The position numbers and the translations under genes were made by a program. A stretch of 64,000 nt of DNA from Parabacteroides goldsteinii DSM 19448 = WAL 12034 (lineage in GTDB: Bacteria > Bacteroidota > Bacteroidia > Bacteroidales > Tannerellaceae). Of the stretch, positions 35,106 to 42,671 are shown piece by piece (position 1 is the stretch's first letter; every line of letters begins with the position of its first letter). The DNA lies in assembly GCF_000969835.1 (NCBI RefSeq), contig NZ_KQ033912.1, positions 630,221 to 694,220 on the forward strand, given 5' to 3'. A model generated the notes under the pieces. The model was not told the DNA's origin, ran no database searches, and saw only the letters and a program-made list of their open reading frames with translations.

Positions 35106-37790
35106 ATGGAGAAAAAACATCAGTATCAAGGCTTAACCAAACAAGAAGTAGAAGAAAGCAGGCGCCTTCACGGCGAAAATATCCTCACTCCACCAGAGAA
35201 AGCCTCTCTCTGGAGTCAATTCCTCGAAAAGTTTAATGATCCGATCATCAAGATCCTGCTGGTAGCATGGTTGTTATCAATGATTATTGCCGGCGTACAT
35301 TGCTGGGGACCGGAAGCGAAAGGGTTTACCGCTTTCCTGGAGCCGATCGGTATATTCTTTGCCATCATGCTGGCATCCTGTGTCGGCTTTTTCTTCGAAC
35401 TGAAGGCCAACAAAGCATTCGATGTGCTGAATACCGTCAATGACGATACACTGGTCAAAGTGATCCGCGAAGGAAATATCTGCCAGGTAACCAAAAAAGA
35501 AGTCGTTGTCGGCGACATCGTCGTACTGGAAACCGGAGAGGAGATTCCTGCCGACGGTCATTTGCTGGAAGCTATATCTTTGCAAATCAACGAATCGACA
35601 CTGACCGGGGAACCAATTATCAGTAAAACAACCAACGAAGCCGAATTCGATCCTGAAGCGACCTATCCGTCCAATATGGTCATGCGGGGAACAACTGTTG
35701 TCGACGGGCATGGAGTCATGAAAGTCGAACTAGTGGGAGACGCTACCGGATATGGTAAAGTATATGAAGGTTCGCAGATTGAAAGCGACATAGAGACTCC
35801 GCTCCAGATACAGCTGAAAGGACTTGCCGCCGTAATCAGTAAAGGAGGGTATACGGTTGCCGGGCTTACTTTTATTGCCTTGCTGATCAAATTATTACTC
35901 GGTTCATCGGGTATGCCGGTCATGGATCTGATCTCCCATATACTGAATATCTTCATGATAGCAGTAACCCTGATCGTAGTTTCCGTTCCTGAAGGTTTGC
36001 CGATGAGCGTAACCCTCAGCCTTGCCCTGAGTATGAACCGCATGCTCAAGACAAACAACCTGGTCCGCAAAATGCATGCCTGCGAAACGATGGGGGCGAC
36101 TACGGTTATCTGTACCGACAAAACCGGTACGCTGACACAAAACCAAATGCAGGTTTACCAGACCAATTTCTATAATCTCAAAGACCAGAAACTGGGAGAC
36201 GATGAACTAAGCAACCTTATTAAGGAAGGTATTTCCGCTAACTCGACTGCCTTCCTCGACTTCTCGGAAGAGAAAGTAAAGACATTAGGCAACCCTACCG
36301 AAGCAGCTTTATTGCTTTGGCTGAACAGCCAGCAACAAAACTACCTGACATTAAGAGAAGAAGCGCCGGTCATGGACCAGCTGACCTTCTCGACCGAACG
36401 GAAATATATGGCGACAGTCGTTAAGTCGCCGCTATTGGGTAAAAAAGTGCTGTACGTAAAAGGGGCACCGGAAATTGTACTGGCAAACAGCCAACGTGTA
36501 GCCATTGACAACACTTATAAACCGGTAGACGCCTGCAAAGCCGATATCGAAAAACAACTGCTGGATTACCAGAATCAGGCAATGCGTACACTCGGTTTTG
36601 CTTATCAGATTATTGAAGACGGACAGGACGAATCGTTCTTCGTCAATGGCCGCCTGCATAATACCGACCTGACCTATCTGGGAATCGTTGCGATCTCCGA
36701 CCCTGTCCGTGCAGATGTTCCGGCCGCCGTACAAAGCTGTCTGAATGCTGGTATTGATGTAAAGATCGTAACCGGTGATACTCCGGGAACGGCCCGTGAG
36801 ATTGGCCGTCAGATCGGAACCTGGAAACCGGAAGATACCGACCGCAACATCATCACAGGTCCGGGCTTTGAAGCACTGACCGACGAAGAAGTGCTCGACC
36901 GCGTGCTGGATCTGAAAATCATGTGCCGCGCCCGTCCTACCGACAAACAACGCCTGGTGCAGTTATTACAGAAGAAAGGTGCCGTAGTTGCCGTAACCGG
37001 CGACGGAACCAACGATGCTCCGGCCCTGAAAGCCGCCCAGGTGGGTCTTTCCATGGGTGACGGAACCTCTGTTGCCAAAGAATCCAGCGACATCACGATC
37101 CTGGATAACTCCTTCGGAAGTATCACACGTGCCGTAATGTGGGGACGTTCCTTGTATCGTAATATCCAGAAGTTTCTCTTATTCCAGTTAACCATCAACG
37201 TGGCAGCCTGTCTGATCGTGCTGCTGGGTTCGCTGTTCGGGACCGAATCACCGCTTACCATCACACAGATGTTATGGGTAAACCTGATCATGGATACATT
37301 TGCCGCCGGAGCATTGGCCTCCCTCCCCCCTAACGAACGGGTTATGAAGGATAAACCCCGCCGGAGCGGAAAAGATGGCGATTTTATCATCACCCGGCCG
37401 ATGGCATACAATATCTTCGGAGTAGGTATTGCTTTCGTGCTGATCCTAATGGGAGTATTGTATTATTTCCATGCACAGACTGGACTGACGCCGCATGACT
37501 TGTCGTGGTTCTTCAGCTTCTTTGTAATGCTTCAGTTCTGGAATATGTTCAATGCCAAGGCATTTATGGAAGGCCGTTCAGCATTCGCTAACCTGAAAGA
37601 GAGTAAGAGCTTCCTGTTTGTAGCCCTGCTTATCCTTATCGGTCAGTATCTGATCGTTACGTTTGGCGGAGAGATGTTCAATGTGGTTCCTTTGTCTTTA
37701 AAAGACTGGGGTATCATTATCGGTTCCAGCTCGCTGGTTCTCTGGATAGGTGAAATTGCACGAGGCATCAGCCGGCTTACTAAGAAGTAA
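35106..37790 (+). CDS. Calcium-translocating P-type ATPase, PMCA type
   Basis: Inner-membrane P2B-type ATPase exporting Ca2+ (or Mn2+). 894 aa with cation-ATPase N-domain (QGLTKQEVEESRRLHGENIL), actuator TGEP, PEGLP in helix 4, phosphorylation motif DKTGTLTQ (D338), KGAPE in the nucleotide domain, GDGTNDAPAL hinge and about six C-terminal helices. No calmodulin-binding tail. It precedes the partner-switching operon by 84 bp, but a separate promoter lies between them. Confidence 0.95.
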   Translation: MEKKHQYQGLTKQEVEESRRLHGENILTPPEKASLWSQFLEKFNDPIIKILLVAWLLSMIIAGVHCWGPEAKGFTAFLEPIGIFFAIMLASCVGFFFELKANKAFDVLNTVNDDTLVKVIREGNICQVTKKEVVVGDIVVLETGEEIPADGHLLEAISLQINESTLTGEPIISKTTNEAEFDPEATYPSNMVMRGTTVVDGHGVMKVELVGDATGYGKVYEGSQIESDIETPLQIQLKGLAAVISKGGYTVAGLTFIALLIKLLLGSSGMPVMDLISHILNIFMIAVTLIVVSVPEGLPMSVTLSLALSMNRMLKTNNLVRKMHACETMGATTVICTDKTGTLTQNQMQVYQTNFYNLKDQKLGDDELSNLIKEGISANSTAFLDFSEEKVKTLGNPTEAALLLWLNSQQQNYLTLREEAPVMDQLTFSTERKYMATVVKSPLLGKKVLYVKGAPEIVLANSQRVAIDNTYKPVDACKADIEKQLLDYQNQAMRTLGFAYQIIEDGQDESFFVNGRLHNTDLTYLGIVAISDPVRADVPAAVQSCLNAGIDVKIVTGDTPGTAREIGRQIGTWKPEDTDRNIITGPGFEALTDEEVLDRVLDLKIMCRARPTDKQRLVQLLQKKGAVVAVTGDGTNDAPALKAAQVGLSMGDGTSVAKESSDITILDNSFGSITRAVMWGRSLYRNIQKFLLFQLTINVAACLIVLLGSLFGTESPLTITQMLWVNLIMDTFAAGALASLPPNERVMKDKPRRSGKDGDFIITRPMAYNIFGVGIAFVLILMGVLYYFHAQTGLTPHDLSWFFSFFVMLQFWNMFNAKAFMEGRSAFANLKESKSFLFVALLILIGQYLIVTFGGEMFNVVPLSLKDWGIIIGSSSLVLWIGEIARGISRLTKK

Positions 37791-37841
37791 GCCGGAATAA
37801 ACAAATTCTGAGAATAACTTGCTGAGCTTGATTATAATATT

Positions 37842-37849
37842 TACATTTG
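37842..37849 (+). promoter_or_regulatory. Putative -7 element TACATTTG for the partner-switching operon
   Basis: Match to TAnnTTTG 25 bp before the STAS gene, with TTG at 37819-37821 (20-bp spacing) as a possible -33 element. Confidence 0.6.
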
Positions 37850-37873
37850 CTCAAATAGAAAACAAAAAGATAT

Positions 37874-38173
37874 ATGGAAATAGAAATAAAGCACGGAACA
37901 GAGACAGTAATCTGTCTTTCCGGACAGCTGGATACACTCAGTTCGCCCGATCTGGAAAAAGAGATTACCAATATACTTGAAGGTAATGCGCAAAACGTGG
38001 TGCTTGACGGTGGAAAACTCACATATATCAGCAGTGCCGGACTTCGCTTGCTTCTCATTCTGCAAAAAAAGATGGGCCAGAAAGGCGGAACATTTGTATT
38101 GAGGAATATCCAGGACAGCATTATGGAGATATTCAAAATAACAGGTTTCTCTTCTTTTCTTACCATTGAATAA
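37874..38173 (+). CDS. STAS-domain anti-sigma-factor antagonist (RsbV/SpoIIAA type)
   Basis: 99 aa, a single STAS domain. VICLSGQLDTLSSPDLEKEI and the phosphorylation loop LTYISSAGLRLLLILQKK (candidate Ser at 53/54) are typical. In the known scheme the unphosphorylated protein binds and sequesters the RsbW-type kinase. First gene of a tight five-gene module (spacers or overlaps of 21, 1, -8 and 14 bp). Confidence 0.92.
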   Translation: MEIEIKHGTETVICLSGQLDTLSSPDLEKEITNILEGNAQNVVLDGGKLTYISSAGLRLLLILQKKMGQKGGTFVLRNIQDSIMEIFKITGFSSFLTIE

Positions 38174-38194
38174 CAAGATTCAAACTCCGGTAGA

Positions 38195-38602
38195 ATGACC
38201 AGCACACTACACATTAAGAATAATCCGGAACAACTTGCGCTCCTGTATGATTTTCTGGAAATACAGGCCAAGAGTTGCGGAATTGACACAGCACTGCTGA
38301 TGCAGATAAAGCTGGCGATGGATGAGGCTGTAACAAATGTTATTCAATATGCATATCCCGGTATGGAAGGAGATATAGGCATTGATATGGGGTGCGACGA
38401 CGGACTATTGAAAATAGTCATAACCGACAACGGCATCCCATTTAACCCTTTGGAAACGCGGGAGCCGGATATTACACTTCCATTGGAAGAACGCCCGATC
38501 GGCGGACTAGGCATCTTTTTGGTAAAACAACTGATGACAGATGTCAGATACGACCGTTCCGAAGGAAAGAATAGATTAACAATGACCAAAGAAATTCAGT
38601 AA
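38195..38602 (+). CDS. RsbW-like ATP-binding anti-sigma factor/serine kinase
   Basis: 135 aa GHKL ATPase. The N-box is MDEAVTNVIQYAYPG, G1 is ITDNGIPFNP and G2 is PIGGLGIFLVKQLM. Such proteins phosphorylate the STAS partner and bind a target, classically a sigma factor. Bacteroidetes have no recognised sigma-B, so the target is unknown. Starts 21 bp after the STAS gene. Confidence 0.92.
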   Translation: MTSTLHIKNNPEQLALLYDFLEIQAKSCGIDTALLMQIKLAMDEAVTNVIQYAYPGMEGDIGIDMGCDDGLLKIVITDNGIPFNPLETREPDITLPLEERPIGGLGIFLVKQLMTDVRYDRSEGKNRLTMTKEIQ

Positions 38603-38603
38603 T

Positions 38604-39725
38604 ATGGCCGACTTCGATATAAAAGAGATAGCTTCCCTCAAAAGACAGCTGCGCATCATAGAAAAACTGACGCTGGCAGGTTGGATACTCATCATTGCGG
38701 GTTTCTACTATGACTGGGACACAGTTCCCGGCATCATGCTGGTCGTGCAGATCGTTCTTTATATATTAAAAGGACGCCTACGAAAGAAGCTGAAACAAAA
38801 AGAATATCTGGCCAAAATAGTGGAAGAACGTACCATCGAACTCCGTATCCAGCGGGATCAGGTACTGAAAGAATCCGAAAAGTTGTCGCAAGCGCTGGAT
38901 GCCCTTGCCAAGGCACAGGACGAACTGGTTCGAAAAGAGAAACTGGCTACTGTAGGGCAACTTACACAAGGGTTGGTGGACCGTATCCTGAATCCGGTGA
39001 ACTACATCAATAACTTTGCCGGCCTGTCGGCGAACCTGATCAAAGACCTGAAAGACAACATCACGAACGAGCAATCTGTCATGACGAAAGAAATCTATGA
39101 AGACAGCATCGAAATACTCGACATGATAGAAGGCAACCTGCAAAAGATCAATGAACATGGTTGCAACACCGTCCGCATTGTCAAAGCGATGGAAGATTTG
39201 TTGAAAGACCGGCACGGCGATGTGACTTCGACCGACCTGTGCGACCTGTGCAAAGTAAACGTCGATGTCCTTAACAAACTATTCAAAAAAGAAATTGAAG
39301 AAAATCAGATACAGATACATATAGAATGCCCCGAAAAGCCGGTTATGGCTGAAATTAATATCGAACAGATGAACAAGGCACTAGGCAGCATTCTTAAAAA
39401 CAGTATTTATGCATTGCTCCGTAAACTGCAAAAACAAAGTTTCTCTCCTTTTATCACTATAAAACTGGAAGAAAGAGGCAACAATACTGTATTTATCAGT
39501 ATCTATGACAACGGGATCGGTATCGAAGACAGTATCAAGGACAAGATATTCGAACCATTCTTTACAACCAAACCTTCTGCCGAAGCAGCCGGTGTCGGGT
39601 TGTATCTCTGCCGTGAAGTTATCCTCAACCACCAGGGTTCGATCCTGGCGAAAAGCGAAAAGGATAGCTATACAGAATTCTTAATTACAATTCCTATCAG
39701 TCAAAAAAGGATTAACAATGAATGA
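38604..39725 (+). CDS. Histidine-kinase-like membrane protein lacking the phospho-acceptor His
   Basis: 373 aa: two membrane helices (about 22-36 and 43-56), coiled coil (60-112), dimerisation segment and GHKL ATPase (LKNSIYAL, YDNGIGIEDS, GVGLYLCREVI). In the dimerisation segment the usual GxxHExxNP reads GLVDRILNP, so Asp126 stands where His is expected; the next gene has the intact GIAHEIQNP. The ATPase boxes look sound, so it may be a pseudokinase or act on its neighbour in trans. Starts 1 bp after the RsbW gene and overlaps the next by 8 bp. Confidence 0.88.
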   Translation: MADFDIKEIASLKRQLRIIEKLTLAGWILIIAGFYYDWDTVPGIMLVVQIVLYILKGRLRKKLKQKEYLAKIVEERTIELRIQRDQVLKESEKLSQALDALAKAQDELVRKEKLATVGQLTQGLVDRILNPVNYINNFAGLSANLIKDLKDNITNEQSVMTKEIYEDSIEILDMIEGNLQKINEHGCNTVRIVKAMEDLLKDRHGDVTSTDLCDLCKVNVDVLNKLFKKEIEENQIQIHIECPEKPVMAEINIEQMNKALGSILKNSIYALLRKLQKQSFSPFITIKLEERGNNTVFISIYDNGIGIEDSIKDKIFEPFFTTKPSAEAAGVGLYLCREVILNHQGSILAKSEKDSYTEFLITIPISQKRINNE

Positions 39726-40554
39726 GAACACCCAAAAAGAAATTGAGAAGCTGAGGAAACAGATCAGCCAACAGGAGAAGATGGCTTCACTCGGATTATT
39801 GAGTGCCGGCATTGCACATGAGATACAGAATCCTCTTAATTTCGTGATCAATTTCAGCAAAGTTTCGCAGAAGTTACTAAAGGATATGCAGGAAGTCCTG
39901 GATGAACTCGGAGACGCATTACCGGAAGACTCAGTCGAAGAGATCAAAGAGATCATGTCTGACCTGGAAGGTAATATGAACAAGATAGAGGAGAACGGCA
40001 ACCGGGCTTCGGGAATTGTGCGTGGCATCCTGCTTTATTCACGCGGCAAAGACGACGAATATATCCCGACCGACCTGCATCAGCTGACCAAAGAATATGT
40101 ATGGCTTTCTTACCATGCAGTCAAGGCAAACAACAAAAGTTTCAATGTCGCGATACAGGAAGAGTATGCCGTCGACCTGCCATTAGTAAAAGTTATTCCG
40201 CAGGATTTCAGCCGCGCCATACTCAACCTGATGAACAATGCCTGCTACGCCGTATTCAGCAAGTCGAAAGAGATAGCCGATGCGACCTATCAGCCAACCA
40301 TCAGGGTATGCCTGAAAAAAGAGGGTGACCGTATAAACCTGAGCATAGAAGACAACGGACAAGGAATTTCGGAAGAGACAAAAAAGAAACTCTATACGCC
40401 TTTCTTCACGACAAAACCGATCGGTGAAGGCACCGGTCTCGGATTGTCGATCACTAAATCGATTATCGAACAAAAACATAACGGTACGATCGGAATGGAT
40501 TCACGCCCCGGCGAATATACCCGTTTTACTATTTCTATTCCTATCCAACAATAA
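39718..40554 (+). CDS. Soluble sensor histidine kinase
   Basis: 278 aa with no membrane helix and no separate sensor domain. H-box GLLSAGIAHEIQNPLNFV (His34), N-box LMNNACYAVFS, G1 EDNGQGISEE, F-box YTPFFTTKP and G2 GTGLGLSITKSII. The closest visible relative is the preceding gene, so the pair probably arose by duplication and may form heterodimers. It likely phosphorylates the REC domain of the next gene. Confidence 0.93.
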   Translation: MNENTQKEIEKLRKQISQQEKMASLGLLSAGIAHEIQNPLNFVINFSKVSQKLLKDMQEVLDELGDALPEDSVEEIKEIMSDLEGNMNKIEENGNRASGIVRGILLYSRGKDDEYIPTDLHQLTKEYVWLSYHAVKANNKSFNVAIQEEYAVDLPLVKVIPQDFSRAILNLMNNACYAVFSKSKEIADATYQPTIRVCLKKEGDRINLSIEDNGQGISEETKKKLYTPFFTTKPIGEGTGLGLSITKSIIEQKHNGTIGMDSRPGEYTRFTISIPIQQ

Positions 40555-40568
40555 CAGAGACAAAAGTC

Positions 40569-41732
40569 ATGGCTATAAAAATATTAAGTGTAGACGATGA
40601 ATTAGACCTGGAAAGGTTGCTTACCCAATATTTCCGTCGCAAGATAAAGAAAGGAGAATATGAATTCTATTTTGCGCACAACGGACTGGAAGCACTTCAA
40701 CTGATGCTTGTCCAACCGGATTTCGATGTGATACTAAGTGACATCAATATGCCGGAAATGGACGGACTGACCTTGCTTGCCAAAATCAACGAAATGCAAA
40801 ATCCGGCTCTAAAATGCATCATGGTTTCAGCCTACGGAGATATGGACAATATCCGTAGTGCCATGAATCAGGGAGCATTCGACTTCACGACCAAACCGAT
40901 CAATCTGGAAGACCTGGAACGTACGATCGAAAAAGCAGCCGAACAAATATCATTCATCAAAAAAGCACAGCAGGAGCATTCGCAACTGGAATCCATCCGT
41001 AACGACCTTCACATCGCCCAGGAGATTCAGCAAACGATCCTGCCGAAAACATTTCCTCCGTTTCCCGAACTGAAAACGTTCGATATCTATGCCTATATGA
41101 ATGCGGCAAAATATGTGGGAGGCGACTTCTACGATTTCTTCCGCATAGATCAGGACCGTTTGGGATTTGTTATTGCAGACGTTGCCGGCAAAGGTGTCCC
41201 GGCTGCCATCTTTATGGCGATCAGCCGGACTGTTATCCGGACAATTGCACTGACGGAAAACTCGGCAGCCATGTGCATGCAACGCTCAAATACGTTCCTT
41301 TGCCAGGAGAACGTTAATGAAATGTTCGTAACAGCGTTTTACGGAATACTGAACCTGAATACCGGTCTTGTAACCTATTGTAATGCCGGTCATAATCCAC
41401 CGGTTCTAATGAAAGCAGATAACACGGTTGTATCAGTCCCGCTCACAAACGACTTTATATTGGGCGGCGTAGAAAACATGACTTATCACGAAAAGACTTT
41501 GCAGTTATCGCCCGGCGACAACCTGCTGCTCTATACGGACGGAATAACAGAAGCGATGAATACCTGCCACGAACAGTACAGCGAAAAACGTTTGCTGGAA
41601 AACTGCCGGGAGTTGATCGGAAAGAGTCCCAAAGAAATTGTAGACAGAATAACGGAAACGGTAGGAAAATTCGTTGTAGGAGCCGTACAATCGGATGATA
41701 TCACCTTGTTGTCTATTACCTATCAGGGATAA
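40569..41732 (+). CDS. Response regulator with PP2C-type phosphatase domain (RsbU/SpoIIE)
   Basis: 387 aa: REC domain (1-125; ILSVDDELD, phospho-acceptor D58 in VILSDINMPEMDG, K in TTKP), short coiled linker and PP2C/SpoIIE domain (about 150-387) with metal-binding GGDFYDFF, IADVAGKGVPAA, CNAGHNPPV, YTDGITEAMN and QSDDITLLS all present. It should dephosphorylate the STAS protein when the REC domain is phosphorylated by the adjacent kinase. Last gene, followed by a strong terminator. Confidence 0.94.
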   Translation: MAIKILSVDDELDLERLLTQYFRRKIKKGEYEFYFAHNGLEALQLMLVQPDFDVILSDINMPEMDGLTLLAKINEMQNPALKCIMVSAYGDMDNIRSAMNQGAFDFTTKPINLEDLERTIEKAAEQISFIKKAQQEHSQLESIRNDLHIAQEIQQTILPKTFPPFPELKTFDIYAYMNAAKYVGGDFYDFFRIDQDRLGFVIADVAGKGVPAAIFMAISRTVIRTIALTENSAAMCMQRSNTFLCQENVNEMFVTAFYGILNLNTGLVTYCNAGHNPPVLMKADNTVVSVPLTNDFILGGVENMTYHEKTLQLSPGDNLLLYTDGITEAMNTCHEQYSEKRLLENCRELIGKSPKEIVDRITETVGKFVVGAVQSDDITLLSITYQG

Positions 41733-41751
41733 AAGACTTCCACAGAATAGT

Positions 41752-41788
41752 AAAAAGGAGATGCCCCGGTCGGAACATCTCCTTTTTT
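41752..41788 (+). terminator. Intrinsic terminator of the partner-switching operon
   Basis: Perfect arms AAAAAGGAGATG (41752-41763) and CATCTCCTTTTT (41776-41787) with a T-run. It can also serve the convergent lipoprotein gene. Confidence 0.88.
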
Positions 41789-41809
41789 ATATACATTATA
41801 TATATGTAC

Positions 41810-42637
41810 TTATTTCAGTAAAGCATCACGGATACCCATGATATCTGCATTAGCAGCTCTGGCATCCTGGATAGTTCCGACTTTTTCCTTCAACGGGCTG
41901 ATAGTTGTACCCAGCTGTTGCAGGTCTGGATAATAAGAAGCCAGGTCGGCTACTACTTCTTCCAGCATAGTCACACGTTTCAGCATATTATCAGAAAGTC
42001 CGGCAGATGTAGCATCCCCTTTAATAACCAATGTCGGGTTAGCAAGCAGACAAGCATATTCAGCAGAAGAGGCACCTAAGATTTCAATCTGTACATCGAT
42101 CTTGTTTTCGGCAGCCATCTTGTCGATGATCTTATCTTCCTGTGCATTCATGAAAGCCTGCAACTGTTCTTTGGTTGCATCTTTCGGAGCTTCCTCTTTC
42201 AGGATATCGAGTACAAAAGAAACATTCAGGTCTGTAGCCAGTTTTACAATGGCTCCTTCTACTTCTGCAGTAGGCTGACCGATCGCTTTCAACACATTGT
42301 AATCAGCCATATACATACCGAGTGCACGCGCTTTTTGTGTAGCAGTACTTAGTTCAGCAGCTTTAGCAACAGGCAGCATATAAGTTAAATCACCCACTTT
42401 TACCTGAACTTCACCGCTGGACAAACGATAAGGAATTTCTGACTCCGGCATATCAGCCAGGAATTTAACAGTTTCCTGTTTTACTTCTTCAGTTAACAAA
42501 TCTTTCGGCGCTTTACCTGCTATAACGGCAGCTTCTTCCGTCTTTTCGGCTTCATTTGATTTTTTAGCTCCGTTGCAGGAAATCATGCCCACCATTAATG
42601 CGGCTATTGCAAGCACGCTTAATACACTCTTTTTCAT
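41810..42637 (-). CDS. Conserved lipoprotein of unknown function
   Basis: 275 aa with lipobox VGMISCNG (C21) and an Ala/Glu-rich, mostly helical remainder (KAPKDLLTEEVKQETVKFL, MLPVAKAAELSTATQKARAL). No motif recognised. It follows the ABC transporter gene by 34 bp on the same strand and may work with it at the envelope. Confidence 0.8.
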   Translation of the reverse strand: MKKSVLSVLAIAALMVGMISCNGAKKSNEAEKTEEAAVIAGKAPKDLLTEEVKQETVKFLADMPESEIPYRLSSGEVQVKVGDLTYMLPVAKAAELSTATQKARALGMYMADYNVLKAIGQPTAEVEGAIVKLATDLNVSFVLDILKEEAPKDATKEQLQAFMNAQEDKIIDKMAAENKIDVQIEILGASSAEYACLLANPTLVIKGDATSAGLSDNMLKRVTMLEEVVADLASYYPDLQQLGTTISPLKEKVGTIQDARAANADIMGIRDALLK

Positions 42638-42671
42638 GTTACTTTATTTAATAATTTATATTCCAGCTTTT

